64,000 nt of DNA, from NCBI GenBank assembly GCA_025667525.1, contig CM046882.1, positions 216,674,592-216,738,591 on the forward strand. The letters are read 5' to 3'. The stretch's first letter is position 1. Each line of letters opens with the position of its first letter. The stretch comes from Glebionis coronaria (lineage: Eukaryota > Streptophyta > Magnoliopsida > Asterales > Asteraceae). Below are positions 45,051 to 58,848 of this stretch, one piece after another. The translations under genes were made by a program, and so were the position numbers. Under the pieces are notes generated by a model, which saw nothing but the letters and a program-made list of their open reading frames with translations, was not told the DNA's origin and did no database searches.

Positions 45051-47498
45051 GATGCTTCTTCTATAGCCAGTGTAGCACTTGAGTCAATGGTAGAAGGAGT
45101 GCGAATGTGTACCTTCACTTGTGACATCAGGCTTGAGATGGAAATCATACTCCTCTTCGGCGCCGTCTTTTTTATGCCTCTCTATGTTAAGTCCTTCCAT
45201 GATCACGCTGATAGGCTAATCTTGGTCCTTTTCAATAGTTTCTACAACAGTAAGATCACATTTTTTCAAATCTATGAAGGCGGCATCCAGTTTATCCTGC
45301 GCCTGGGGGTCATAGTAGGGCACTTCCTCCAAGCTCGTTTTTAGTATTCCTTCCTCTGAGGCACGTTTAATGGCAGCACTTTGGCCTTTAACCATGGCGG
45401 CTGCTAAAGCACGCATGTTTGCCTCACGAATATTAGGAGATTCTAGTGCGCCTTTGGCAGCTAAATGAATGTCGTGCTGAATTAGCCATTGTCTCTCTTC
45501 TCGTATGGCCATCATATGTGGGTAGAGTTTTTCATCAAAATCCATGCTAAGGTAGTGTAGTCTGTTGCGTGTTCATTTAGTTCTTTTTGGCATTTAGTGA
45601 CGAGGTAAGTTAAAGTGGTAAAGAACTTATCTTTACATTCCTCGAGCTGCTGCATGGCCTACTGGTTGTTAGACTCCTATTTTTTCAGCTCTCTGCGCTC
45701 TCGGGATAGTGAGTCCAGAAGTGTAGTCTTCTCATCCTGTAAATACTTAATGGAGTTCGTGTTCATACTGGTTGTAGCCTCAACCAGAGCTAATTTGACC
45801 TTTAAACAGGCTAGTTCCATGTTTTTCTCTTCAAGTACTTGGATGTGCTCCGTGGCTATGGTTTTAGATTGATGTGATAACTCTAGGATCTTATTCATAA
45901 AAGTGACGTTAGCAGTACTTCGTGAGTCGCATTTACGGTAACTTCTCAGCGACTCATCCGAAAGAAGATCTAGAGTTTGAGAATGTCTGGGGGAGTAATA
46001 TTTTCTAAAGAATATTTGTAGTCCTAGGTCCTACTTAAATCGCATAATAATTGGACTTTCCATTGGGGGATAAACACATCTGATAATGTGGTGTTGGTTT
46101 TATCGTCAGATTGTAAGTTGGTCGCGGTACCAGGGGCAGTAAATCTTGAAAGAACATCATTATTGATTTCCGCATTTGTCTTCGTGTCCACCCTGCGATG
46201 ACAACGAATAACGAAAAGAAGTTAGAGTTGCCCTATGGAAGTACAAGATGATGATCAGCAGCACAGGGCGTATAAGACAACAAATGTACCTATTTCCTTT
46301 AATTTATGAGCAGGGTTTGATAAGCTACAGAAAGGGCCGACACTCTCCATTCATGGTTTTATCTATGAAGCATCGGGAGGTGTCGCTATAGGTCTTTTGT
46401 GGAGTTGGGGAAAAGCGATTGTATCCTTATCATCGCGCTCATTTAAAGGAATATCTTCTTCAGATAATGGCCCTTGCTCCTCACTTATATTTTCACCTTC
46501 TTCCGAGGAAGACGTTTTTTTATGTCATGGGACGCTGCGAGTGGGAGTCGCATTTACTTCATTAGTCCTCTCAATATCTGGTGGTGAATTTGTCTCTTGA
46601 TGCATTTAGGGCACGGTGCGCCCACCCACGGTTACCCTCAGCGGAAGTTCTTCCGAGGTCCGGGGACGAGGTCGCATGATCACCGCATGAGGGTGTTCGC
46701 GTTTTACTAATTGAGACAGACTCATTTCTGTAAAAAAAAGAGAAGACCAAGACAAAATTGTGATTTTCAAATCTAAAGGCATATAAAGGAAGACATTTAA
46801 AGGTTGATCCTTACCATGTCCGAAATCATCATAAATCTCTGGCACGTGATCGTCGCGCATGATGATATTATGACTTAGCCCAATGACGTACAATAGTGCT
46901 TCGGGGTACTCTTGTATAGGGATGCGGTTCGCATTGATTTTTTAGCGTCCTCCATGCTATACGTACCTGGCTCAAGGCGCCCGTCTTTTATCATCATTTC
47001 ATGGGTTATAAAGTCGTATTCAAAGGGAAAGATCGCGTTGTCTATCCAGAAAAATTTGTTGTTCCAATTTTTTAAGGAATCCAACTTTGTTTCATAAAAT
47101 TGGAGTTGGCCTGGTCGTTTGGCAAAGGATATCTAACCGTTGACCCAGGATGGGCGATAGAATGGGCGGAACAGGTTTATTGTCGGATCTACATCTTGCA
47201 GGCAGCAGTTGACTTCAAAGTTGGATATTTTTGTTGCGCCAATACAACGGAGCTGACATATGTGGATACCATAAAAGCTTGAGATATCCGTTAGAAATCG
47301 GGATAAAGGTATGCGATTGTTGGTAAACTCAAAAAATCTTGTGTAGACTCCTACTTTTCCAGGGGGAAAAGCTCCCTATGTGTGATTGTGGCTCTGGTAC
47401 TTCAGGATGAAGATCCTCATGTATATGGTATTTTGTGGTGAACTGGGTTAGCTCCTGGCCGGTAATAAAGGAGGTCATGTCAAATATTTGTTGTACCA
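45051..47498 (-). pseudogene. 'Putative gypsy-type transposon' protein (PF04195-like), decayed
   Basis: Minus strand, likely start near 47498 (MVQQIFDMTSF) or 47478. The N-terminal part has VGVYTRFFEFTNNRIPLSRF, then FAKRPGQLQFYETKLDSLKN WNNKFFW (split here for length), then the end of the conserved block near 46875. The middle is low-complexity acidic sequence. A coiled coil lies at 45677-45898 (EEKNMELACLKVKLALVEA). The C-terminal part has DEKLYPHMMAIREERQWLIQ and AAFIDLKKCDL (45216-45545). This order matches plant proteins annotated as transposase (putative) gypsy type, which come from non-autonomous LTR elements. Stops and frame changes throughout; truncated at 45050 by Copia B. Confidence 0.7.
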
Positions 47499-48589
47499 TC
47501 TTGTTTTTTATACGAGAAAATGGTAGATGTTTTTTCTGGTATAAAGGAGGATATCTTGAAGGTTTATTAATGGTTGACGGTACTGTAAATGAATGATATC
47601 GTTATTAAAACCTCTAGGTTTTTTAGTATTTCACTTTAAAAGCGTGTGTCGCGTGTCGATCATGTATGTAATCTAACGGTGGCAGTTGCATCGTTTGGAA
47701 TGACGTGACAGACACTAATATAATCAATTATTATTATAAACACCACGAGTATCAGATTATATTTTTAACATTTAATGATAGGTTACAAATTTATAAATGA
47801 GTATTGAAAATTATCAAATGTGTAATCATTTTACCGTAAATAAGTATTAGACAAATTGGAATGTCAACATCACATAGTTATTATTATATTTAAAGTCGTA
47901 AATAAAATGATGAAATCGCTAAACTATGTTGCCGTATAACATCCCGCCGTGAAGCGTGGATATTCGATAGTCCTATTTTAAACGCGTATGTCTCCTATGT
48001 GTAAGTATTACTCTTTCTAATTTACGGTCTATTTGCCTAATTAAATCTATTAATATCCACTTGTTCAGTTATAATATAAACACTAAATCTAGTTGACTTT
48101 TAAGTTCGATAATTCTATACATATTCTCTATTTTATATTGTTAACTTGACGCAGTTACCATATATTTATATGCATCATGCATCCATTAACGTCTTGATCC
48201 TCGTTCTATGTTAGTGATACCCAAATAATGAATGATCAATTATCTAACCATGTGCCAAGAAGCCTACTACGAAACTAATCAAATATTAAGATATTACTGA
48301 ATTTATTGACTTTGAGGAGCCTATGGAGATTACCGGTCAACTCATTTGAACGGTATAATGAAACAGTCGAGTCATGCAATACATTCAAGCATAATATATA
48401 GCATAATATATGTATTTTTAACCGTCATCTAAGTATGATTAAACTCGTCATTTACTTTACTTAAGAGAAAAATCATTTCACAAATTAGACTTAGACTTTG
48501 AGATCGATGTATACTATCTTTTTAGCCTATATCACATCAATCAATCATATTCTATCAAATCAACTTTCCATTTTTTTAAAATTTTTTTA
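47499..48589. other. AT-rich spacer
   Basis: No ORF, LTR or repeat recognised. Confidence 0.4.
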
Positions 48590-48765
48590 ATGAGAATTAA
48601 ATTATCTTTCTATCGAGAGACACATTTATAAACATTCGACGAATTTTTTTTCTGAGAAAATCATATATGATTCGTATCACGGATCATATATGATTTTCTT
48701 AGAAAAAAGTTCGTAAAAAGTATATACATGTACCCCTCGATAGAAAGATGATTTAATTCTCGTCA
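48590..48765. mobile_element. Foldback/MITE-like element 1 (about 176 bp)
   Basis: Long inverted repeat: ATGAGAATTAAATTATCTTT..CTATCGAG on the left, its complement on the right, continuing inward to AAATCATATATGAT around a short CGTATCACGG loop. No coding capacity; target duplication not clear. Confidence 0.6.
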
Positions 48766-48989
48766 TAATGATATGTTTCGTTTTGCGTAACGATTAACAG
48801 TTTGTGAAGTATTTAATTTTTAAAAAATGAATTTTTTGTTAGATTAAAAAATTGAGTGGTTGTGATTGATTGATTAGGTATATGCTAAAAACAGGGTTTA
48901 CATCAAAATTTTTCTATACCATTTTTTTTCTCTTTCTTATTTCATCAAAAAATCCAAATGATTTTTAGAATTGACATATATATATGGAA

Positions 48990-49159
48990 AATGATAAACC
49001 TTCCTACTAAATGTTCCTACTTATCTTCCTACTCATAAGATTACGACAAGTGTCAAAATCAATGAGTGAGATAAAAGAGATACATAGTGGATTACACTTG
49101 TCCATATTTATATAGAGTAGGAGGTTAATTAGGAGGATATAGTAGGAATGTATAGCATT
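48990..49159. mobile_element. MITE-like element 2 (about 170 bp)
   Basis: Terminal inverted repeats AATGATAAACCTTCCTAC and AATGCTATACATTCCTAC (15 of 18 match), with inner GACAAGTGT/ACACTTGTC. No coding capacity; target duplication unclear. Confidence 0.5.
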
Positions 49160-49344
49160 GCTCTATATATACCTTAATTTAACATATACTTTATAAACCA
49201 ATTATATTTATTTAGAGTTGAGATCTATGTAACCCAAATACCCTTCTTTGGAGTAATAGTATTATTGATAATAATATTGAAGTGTTTAGTTTACATTCTC
49301 TGTGTGTTACATATCACATTACATACATAATCTTCATAATATAA

Positions 49345-49463
49345 AATAGTAGATTCCGCATACTCTTTGATACCATTCAAAGTTTCTACTGAGGCTGTAT
49401 AGGATTTATTCTATATAGTCAAAGTCTACAAGATAGGCTAACAAGATCATAATGGATCAACAT
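49345..49463 (+). repeat. Decayed Copia LTR end
   Basis: AGATTCCGCATA...TAACAAGATC...GGATCAACA resembles the last ~110 bp of the Copia B LTR (ATTCCGCATAACTT...GGGATCAACA). Confidence 0.5.
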
Positions 49464-49499
49464 ATGTATACTTAATCTTATGTTAATTACGTTATGTGC

Positions 49500-50155
49500 A
49501 TAATTGTTTGATCATATCTGTTTACGTTTACTCTTGATGCATGTATTTTAGATACACCAGATTGTGAAATCAAGTCTTGCATTATGCAAAAATTCAGGGA
49601 AAATGTTATTGCACGTTTTAATTTATGCGTTAGCATGCTCACGGCTCAACGATAATGAATTACATATAAAATATGGGATATGAAGGACATTGTCGATTTC
49701 TGGACTATTTGGTAAAATGGTTTTGCCAATCCCTTTCAAAGGAACGATATTTACATTTGAAATAGTCACAAGCATTTGATCATTACACCTAAGTTCATTG
49801 TGTAAAACGAATTTATCATAAGTTCTTCTATATTTGTCTTACCAGCCATGTTTACGGGTGGATTACATGTGCCCAGAATTAATTTGTGAGTTCAAGAATA
49901 GTGTCTCATCAATATTGCATATTGATCAGCTGATAACCCTATGATGGACTTGAATCGACACTAACTTGTGTTGCTTTAGCGCTTTCTTTGAATTTCAGTA
50001 TTTTGGTCTCTTCCTTTGTTCCCATCACGTGTTGTTGGCCACCAATCTAGATACCTGATAATTTCGAAGCAACCATCACGTATGTGACATGTTTGGCCAC
50101 ACTTCGCACACTCCATCTTCTTCATGCCTTTACGTCTTACATCCTTATTGGAAGT
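49500..50155 (-). pseudogene. Decayed Copia gag/pre-integrase fragment, different lineage
   Basis: The minus strand reads KCGQTCHIRDGCFEIIRYLD WWP (split for length), the zinc knuckle followed by the FEIxGYPxWWP signature of an Ale/Retrofit-like Copia gag. It is followed by scattered pre-integrase similarity ending FCIMQDLISQS. Many stops. Interrupted at 50156 by the Copia A LTR. Confidence 0.6.
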
Positions 50156-50620
50156 TGTTGGGTCTACTAGATGTAGATCTTGCAGCCTGTCAGGAACGGT
50201 GAATGACTTCTGTAATCACAAGTCAATCCACAGAGAGACTCTATACACAGTATGAATGTAGAATACAAATATAATAAAGAAGAACAGAATAACTATAAAG
50301 ACTTGATCCTTTCTAAGGATTTCTAATATTGATAATCACTAGAACTACGTTTGGTGAAGGTGTCCCTAACCCTTCTGCCTAAGGTTCCTTTTATACTACA
50401 AGGAAACCCTAATATATCATTAAACAAAACGTGTAAAACTGATATGCATATCCTTTCCTAACATATCTCATGCATATCCTAACAGAATAATAAACAAATA
50501 ATAAAGTTTGACTTTGACCAGGACCAGGAGCACGACTTGCTCCTACTACTACTAGGACCAGGAGGAACTACATACCTCCTAGTCTACCTATTACATTTAA
50601 CTATTACAATGGTCCTAACA
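50156..50620 (-). repeat. Copia A(-)2 3' LTR (465 bp)
   Basis: The minus strand starts TGTTAGGACCATTG and ends ACCCAACA. The polypurine tract (complement of 50621-50635) follows. TATA box is the complement of 50388-50395. Confidence 0.92.
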
Positions 50621-51612
50621 ATCCTCCCCTAAACTTGAATTTGACCTGTTGAGTTCAAGTTTCCTGGAAAACGTGCACATAAAGCCCGAGGATTGTATCA
50701 GCAAAACAAATAGCAGCATCAGCAAGATAAGAATCAGAGTAACCACCGTAATAGGAAACACTAGAAGCTTCTCCAAAGCTTGGAACAAATCAGCATCGTG
50801 TTGAATCTTTTCAGCAACATGAGCAGATTTGATGAGCCTTTACCAAGTAGCTGCTCGCTCTTGGGCTAGCCAGTCTTTCTAGTGGAATAAGCATCACCTT
50901 GGGAGACTAGAACCCAGCCCAACTCTTAGAACGTGAATCAATGGTGAGTGGGAGTACCCTGATGATTTTAGGCAAACCATCACAGCCGTCAACGAATTTG
51001 ATATGTCTTTACCAGAAGCCGTACCCCTCTGGACTCGCCAACTCTCAGCAATGAAGCATCGGTGAGTTGAACACCCTATAGCTTTAAGCAAGCTATTACA
51101 GCTATCAACGGATTTGATAAAATCTTTACCAAGAGCCGTACCCCCTTGGATTAGCCACTTTTTAGTCCAGGACTATGGCAAGTGAAAACCATCCAGTTTT
51201 GGGTAACCTGGCAACCATCAACGGATTTGAGAATCGCACCAGGAGCCGTACCCTCAAGGTGAATCAACTCTTTCTTGTCGATTAGACATGGTGAGTTGAG
51301 GACCATTTGTTGTGAGGACCACGTCCAACACCAGGTGAAACCAGTAACCAGCACAAGCACAATTCAACAACCATGACCCATAATGTGAAGCAGCAAATGG
51401 TATCATATTCACAAGTAGAAAATCCAAGATGTGTTAAAAGTATAAGCAGATATTATATAAAAAGTATAATTTTTTTTATATATATGTTTTTGTTGTTTTT
51501 TTTAACTACAAAGAATGAAATTCACCAATCACTTTACATATTGGTGAAAAGAATGATAATAAGAACAAATGAACAAAAAATACAAAACAGAAACACTTAC
51601 AACCCAACCAAA
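50621..51612 (-). other. Copia A(-)2 3' untranslated region with stem-loop array
   Basis: Minus-strand counterpart of 13662-14635. Hairpins: TCCAG/CTGGA (51192-51213), ATAGCTT-GCTTA-AAGCTAT (51078-51096) and GATGGTTT-GCCTA-AAATCATC (50961-50981, with one G.U pair). Confidence 0.8.
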
Positions 51613-52314
51613 TCACAAACCAGAAGCAGCCTTCTTATCTGCTATCAAACGAGCCTGAATTCCTTCCACCAATGCCGTGGCCATAGAGGACTCATTCCCT
51701 GATGGAGCATTTGAAATTTGCAAGTGACTAGCCAACATCGCCTCCATCGAAGAAATCGTCAATTGATAATCCACATCTGTCAGCATAAAAACCGTATGAC
51801 CAGATTCCAATTCCAACATATGCACACCACATCCCGCATATAATTTCCATCGCTGAATCACCCATTGCATCTGATCCTTCCATATACCCGAAACAGGAGC
51901 ATGAGGAGGTGCATCCAGCATCAGCTTAAGATCAGCCCATATACGCAGACCAGGCCAGGAAGACACAGCCATGGGATCAAAAGGCATGCTAGAATCCACA
52001 AATCCATATAAAGCCATAAGATCCATACGATCAGCCCAAGACAACACACCCTGCAAACCCGAAGCTAACCTCACAGACCCATCACTCAGAGTAATTCTAT
52101 GGGATACCATACCAAGAAGAATTGTGGAACGCTCAACTGTGTAACCAGTAATGTTCCCATTTCCCAAAGGCAAATCAGAATCACTGTCAGAAGCTGCATC
52201 AATCAAATTCTCAGGATCACGCTTCTCATAAGGGACCGTCTTGCCACGGCGAACACGTCGAGCTTGTTTTTGGCGAATCGAACGTCGAGGTGTGGGATCA
52301 CTAGGTGTGGTTTC
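51613..52314 (-). pseudogene. Copia A(-)2 env-like ORF, C-terminal segment
   Basis: Continues in frame from 62223 when the LARD is removed. A basic block RRSIRQKQARRVRRGK is followed by ITGYTVERSTILLGMVSHRI, LQGVLSWADRMDLMALYGF, WKLYAGCGVHMLELESGH and TVFMLTDVDYQLTISSMEAM, ending AASGL. These correspond motif by motif to the Copia B segment at 42642-43728 (ILGKKY..., GVHTL..., YPF...ML). No stop in this part. Confidence 0.75.
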
Positions 52315-55300
52315 TGTCACACCTCCAATTTATTAGAGTAATACAACACAATGGGGTGTGACGGTCATGACTATCACGAGACATAGATACAAAGAACGAC
52401 TATTTAAAAGCCGTTTAATTTAATTAAAAGCATAAAACTTGTTTCGGAAGCGAATTTACATAAGATCATAGTAAAACATTGTTTCAAAAGACTTTAACAT
52501 TGATCCAAATATCCACACACTAGTCACGACCATTTTTATTAAAAATCTCCCATGCATAACCACGTCACTCCTCCGTCTTGATACCTGAGAAAAACATTGA
52601 TAAAGCGTCAACACAAAGGTTGGTGAGTTCATAGGTTTGAGTTTAAATAGTGTGATGAACCATAAGATTTTCCAAGGCAACCGGCATATAATCTTATAAC
52701 AAATACAAGATTATAATCAAAAGTATACGTTTTAATCACCTACGTCTAAGCTCGTGACACCGAAGCGTTAACCTAAACCAACAAGATATAATAAGATTCT
52801 GAGCAAATGCCTATCCCGAAGCATTTGTAAATCCTCAAATGTAAGTGTATCTAACTTTGGCCACACAACCAAATTAGATAGGGAGGTTAATCCCGATAGA
52901 TCTATCCATAACATTCGCGCTTACACAAAGTAATTAACAGTTCACGATAGTGGGCTAAAGCATCTAGGGATATCGCTACTTAGACATCATGTAGGCAAAC
53001 GTATCAAGTTTTAGCACTTATGTTCATCCGTTTAAAACAAGCAATGTTCTCACCCCAAAATAGTTAAAACAATTAAAAGTGGGGCTATGAAACTCACCTC
53101 GAAGTAATAGCAAATATAAAATAGCACAGCGTAGTCATGGAGATATAATAGCTCGAAACAATCCGTAACCTAAGTTAAATGAGGTATGTATTACTATATA
53201 CGCAACATGGAAATAAACGTATCATTTAGTCCCCTAGTATGTGCTTGAGTTTTTAAAGATATAGGAGATTTTAGCACGTGAGAACGTTTAATGTCTAATA
53301 ATAATGTAGTCATTTAATCGGGATATATTTAGCAATATCGAACATTTTGTGGTCGGAACAATTTATTTAGTCGGATCGTTTAATGGGTCAAATATCCTAA
53401 ATGCATTTTATTATAATTATCTTAAATAAATAAAATTATTAAATTCATTAATTATGAATTTGATTTTAAAAAAAAAGTTCTATGTTCCCATGTCGGGGAA
53501 CAGGGAGCAAGTTTCTAACTTACCAAAATTAACATTTTAAATTTTGTACGTCATTTTTAAGCTAAGGAAAAGGGGCGGTTTCGGCATTTTTTTTCGGCGT
53601 GAATAGCAGGCTCAATAGTAGCTCGTGGAGTAAACCGCAAGTACCGTCGGGTAGCTAGTCGGGTGGTCTACATGTCGGTCTTTTAAGTTTTATAAATCGA
53701 GGTCTTTTGATGGGTTAAAATCGGGTTCGAACTAAGGGTCGTACAAATATTTTAAAAGTTACGAGCTTAATAGGTCAATTTCGATCTCGTCTACGGTTTT
53801 CGATAAAGACTTTTGGGTTGAACCAAGAGTATGGTCGTGTAGACGGCATGGCCGTCTACAACTTTCGTTGTTTAACTGTCTCGGGGCGAGGTCGTTTTGA
53901 GTGTCAAAAGTGGGTAGTAAAAAGGTCATATTGCGACTCGTTTAAACATTAAAATGCATCCACTGCTGCTGTTGTTATATGTAACAATTAGTTGAAACAC
54001 TTGTTTTCAAAGGTTCGTAACTTACTCGTTTTATATCCGTTTTAACCCGCTCTTTTTCCTATGTGTAGCCTACCATGTTGTCTATAGTTCTTAACCAAAT
54101 ATTGCGTTTCACAGCCTTGTTTTTCAAAGGTTGTCCTGGTCTCGATACTCGATTGTTTTTAGTGATTTAACTTTTAATACGTTCTCTACACTAGTGAATT
54201 TGACATGGGATGTGAGGCATGTCTAGCGGTGGCTTTGCTGATTTTATATTTGCGACAAAAGGTGAGTGTTCGGTCTATTTTGATAACGTAAAGTGACTTT
54301 CTTTAAAAACAGCCATATGTAATATGAACTCCTTTATTCATTCACTAGCCGTGGTTTCTAAGGTTTCTAGTCGATACGAGACTACTCACACGCACCCTCG
54401 TGTGAGTAGTTCTATTGTGTCACGGTACATAACCCATACATATATTCACACGTTAAAGGTTCTCGTCTAAGGTTCAATGTTTTGCAATTCGTTTCTTTTA
54501 CACAATTCATTTCACACAAGCACAACTAGACTAAAGCTACAAGAAAATAATAAGAACGAAGGAGGTAAAGGTTACCCTAGCCGCGTGAGACTTCCACAGG
54601 AACAAAACCATGAATATGTTTAAAACCCAGTTTTCACGACACAACTCGTTGGGGTACTCCCCAACTCACGACTACTACACTTCCACGACCCAATTCTTTA
54701 TCGGTTGTTGTTGTAAGATTCGATCCATGAATATGTGTAAATAAAGGGGACACGTTTTTAGGTGATCAACGGGGGAATACATTTGTTTTTGCTAAGTGTG
54801 TGTTTCTTTTATGATGAAAGGTCCAGTATTTATAGGGGGAGTGAGTGAGTTAGGACTAGGTTTATTTAGTTAGGGTTTTCAACTTTTTGGTTTAGTTGTA
54901 ACTAGAAATTTAACTAGTGAGTACCATGAAAAAGGGAGAAAGGTTGGGAAGAACAAAAGCAAGTATTGGGGCTCAGTTTGGCAGCAGGAAAAGGAGTTTT
55001 AGTCCTCTCAAGGTTGGTTCATTTAATAGCAAAGTGTAGTACAATAAAGATATTTAGAAAACATGGGGTGTAGGCGCTTTGTTCGTTGGATATGGGAAAG
55101 ATGGGGGGAGTCACATAGTACTAGGATTTGTTATAGATGGATGTACAAGTTTGAAAATCAACCTATGGAAAGGAACATCATATAAACGTGGGTTTTGAGT
55201 GAAGTATGGGGGACCGGTTATGGGTATAGTACAAGAGCTTGTTTGTGATTTTCTTTCTACATATTTTGCAAGGTTTAACTTCCTTTTTTTTGTGTAAATG

Positions 55301-55690
55301 TAATAAAAAGATAAAGTAATATGGGAATATCTAATCTTAGGAAGTCTCAAGTAGTAGTAGTTTAACAAATTTAGTTTGAGGAGAGGATGGGAAATTTCTA
55401 AGTGTGTCGTAATACCTTGGGTGAAATATTAAATTTACGTAACTCTTTTAAATTACGTTACTTTAAATAAGTGTCGACTTCAAAAATAGAAATTCCTATC
55501 ATGTAACGTAAATGAATAATAAGTCGTTTTAGTAGAAATTGACTAATTGTTATGAGCGTCATTCATAAAAATTTCAAATTCGTACACAAAATACGCGTAA
55601 TCAATCAGGACATTCAATAGACACACAAGTCTAACCCGAACTATCGCGTTTCTCGTTAACTAAATAGATTCAAAATTCACGTTTGTGACA
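52315..55690 (-). repeat. LARD 3' LTR (3376 bp)
   Basis: Near-identical to 58849-62217. TATA box is the complement of 54828-54835. Hairpins: ACTACTCACACG...CGTGTGAGTAGT near 54383 and GTAGACGGCATGGCCGTCTAC near 53839. Confidence 0.95.
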
Positions 55691-58600
55691 TCCGAGATCC
55701 CTTAAATTTGAGCTTCGACCCGAAGCTCATACTTCGATGAAACTTTATCTAATTAAAGAGGTGAGGGTATTTAAACTTAAATTGGTCTTCACGTTCCCAA
55801 GTAACTCGGGTCCTCTTTATGCATTCTAACGCACTTTAACGGTCGGTATACGACTTTGCCTAAGTCGTTTTATTTCACGGTCTACAATTTCAACGAGTTC
55901 TTCAAACCGTTAAATTGAGTTTTACTCAAATAGCGTTTCGTTCTTCTCATTTAAAATTTGTTTTAGATTTTTCCGACTCTAACCTATTTGAGTTTTATTT
56001 TGGTCAAAACAATTGCCGCTCTTAGTATTTTTTCGTCTTATACACGCTCTTGCATGTGATAGTGGTTAAGGAAATATTCGTACTAGGTTTACTCGTATCG
56101 CGTAGTCGACGTTCCTACTTAAGACGGTAGAAAAATGTTTGACGTTCATAGCAAATAATAAATTTTTCTTTGACTAATAGGGCAACTTGAATATATTCTA
56201 ATAATACTAATATATTTTATTTTTACGATGACTACTATGAGCATGCTCGCGTTCGACCACGATCATACGTAGTTGATCAGGCTACGTACGTCTCGGGACC
56301 AACGGTTGCATCCTCCTTTTCATCATGATTTAACTCTTTGAGGTTGTAATTTATATATTGGTAGTCCATAGTTCATTTCATTTGTTATCATTGCTCACTT
56401 TTAGCAATCAACAAAATAATTTGCATACTTATTTGTACTAGTTCTCGTCAAGTTTATCAATAGTTCACGTCTTCCAAATCAAGTTCTTCAAAAAAAAAAA
56501 AAAGTAGGTTTTCTCAAAACTTTACATGGTAGTCCTTACTAAAAATGTTTCAACATTAGTCACGGTGTTTTATACATTAAGTTGGTCGCCACGCCAGATT
56601 CTCCAAAACTTTGCATAATAGTCTATATCAAAATATTTTGTCATCAATCGTGTAGTTTTTTTTTCAGTAATACCTTTACTGATTTTACCAAAATATTTTA
56701 TCAAAATTTCTAAGATTCTTACTCATAAAGTTTTCGGTGATGGTTCCTTCAAAGTAATTTTTTTTAAATAATTTTTTTTTTATGTTTTCCAAAAATATTT
56801 TATAAAACTCCTTTTTTACAAAAAATTTGATTAATTTTTCTCCGACGTATATAAAAATATTGTTGGATAAAAATAATTTCTTAAGTAAAAGTTTCACAAG
56901 ATATAAAGATAACCTTTTAAAAATAACTGGAAACAATTAAATAAAAAGTTTTAAAATACGATTACATAACACAATTTTTGTTGGTGGTGATATCGACGGA
57001 TGTCGAGTCATTTGATCTTCATAAAAATAAATTATTTAATATTTCACATCAGCCAGTCAATTCTATCACAGAATTTTCTAGAATTTTTATCATGCTTTAT
57101 TACATCTTAGACACTTCGGTCAAATTTTTTTTTTTGTTTTTTTTCCTCAAAATAGTTTAATTTGTTTAATCCAATCAACTAGTTAATTCGATCACAAGAA
57201 TTTCATCACAAAAATTGTTCATTTTATTTTTATCTGTCGTTTGTTCATAATCATTTTGTAGACTATTTACGTTCGACACGCATTATTAGGATTTAAAAAA
57301 ATGACCACAATTCAAATATGGAGTTCTCAAGCTTTGCAACATGCAATAATCCTTTTAATTTAAAATATGGTATAATCCTCATATAACTGAGTTATTTCTT
57401 TAATATTAGCTGTTATATAATACTTTGTATATCTATAATAGCTTCTTAGCAACTTAGTTGCAAACCAGTGGACTAGAACCTTTAGATCCATCTTTGTACA
57501 ATTTCTCCAGTATAAATTTCTCCTTGTCATGCGTTCGACTTACGCGTCGTCATATTTCCAGATAGTTTTCAAATTTTTGTAATACTATTTTATGTTTATT
57601 CCATATGATATAGTACTCTGTGGAGTATTACAGGAGTAATACTTTGTATAGAGTGTTTATCATCGTATGTTGTAGAAAAATTGAGACGACGACTTTCATT
57701 ATTATAGTGTCCGCACACCAAGCAAACTAATGGTACTAATGTACCGCACTAGTCAAACGTCAATGAGGTAATCACCTTGTCAGATCATGTAAGTCTTATC
57801 CATCCTCGAGGAAATTCACTAAAAATATTACGCTGCATTACAACTGGCACTTGACTAAGCCTCGCAACCCAATCAAACAAGAACAGCCTTGAGGTCTAGT
57901 CAAGTACTAGTCGTTTAACTTCTTAATATCTTTTATGAATTTACTCGTCTTTAGATATTACTCACACTATTTAACATTGATTAAACCTACATAAAACTAA
58001 TCAAATATGTTATAACTTAATGATCAACTAATCACGCAACATGTAAATTCATGACCTTTACCCATCCATAAGAAAACTCATCAAAAACCCTAAGTTGTAT
58101 AACGACTGGCACTTAACTTAGTCTCGCAACCCAATCAAACAAGAACAGCCTTGAGACTTTGCTAAGTATCGTTATACTTCTTAACATTTTTGATGACTTG
58201 TCTTGATTTTGAGTTTACTCACGACTTATCATCAACCATTACTAAATCTCAGCGCTTCCAAGTACTGTTTTGGCGTATATTTTTAATTCAGCGTATATCT
58301 TTATAGGGTACTATGGAAACACACAAATGTTTATATAGTTCATAGTAGTCCAGTAGAATGTTTTTAACAAAATACGTAATAGCATAAGTATGTGTATGTT
58401 TTACTCCAAATAAACATGGCACAAACCATCTTAACTTGATTTAAACATGGCACAAACCATCTTAGTTCGATTTAAACATGGCACAAACCATTTTAGTATC
58501 ACAACAATCCAAACAAGGATGTTAGGTATTTTACTTCAAAATATAAGAAAAATCGTCTTAATACACATTCATAAGTACACCTAACATAAGGATCATTCAC

Positions 58601-58848
58601 ACAAGGCAGGAAATACTTAATGCTAATAACACATGGCAATCAAGTTTAAACTAACATGGCAAATCACATGGAATAACTCAAGTCACAACTTACTTTTATC
58701 GAAGACGCGGAGTGAAGTGGTTCTTGGAGATTTTTGAGTTAGTTATAGTCTAGAATTACTTTTCGCAAAATTAAATTTTATACTCACGCTTATAAAAATC
58801 ATTTTGTAAAATAACCTAGTTCTCTATAACCAGGCTCTGATACCAATC
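55691..58848 (-). other. LARD internal region, non-coding
   Basis: AT-rich. A polypurine-like tract (minus strand AAGGGATCTCGGA) adjoins 55690, and the primer site is the complement of 58833-58845. A roughly 95-bp sequence is duplicated (57797-57893 and 58060-58155, sharing CTCGCAACCCAATCAAACAA), and a 31-bp unit AAACATGGCACAAACCAT.. occurs three times at 58412-58494. Confidence 0.75.
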
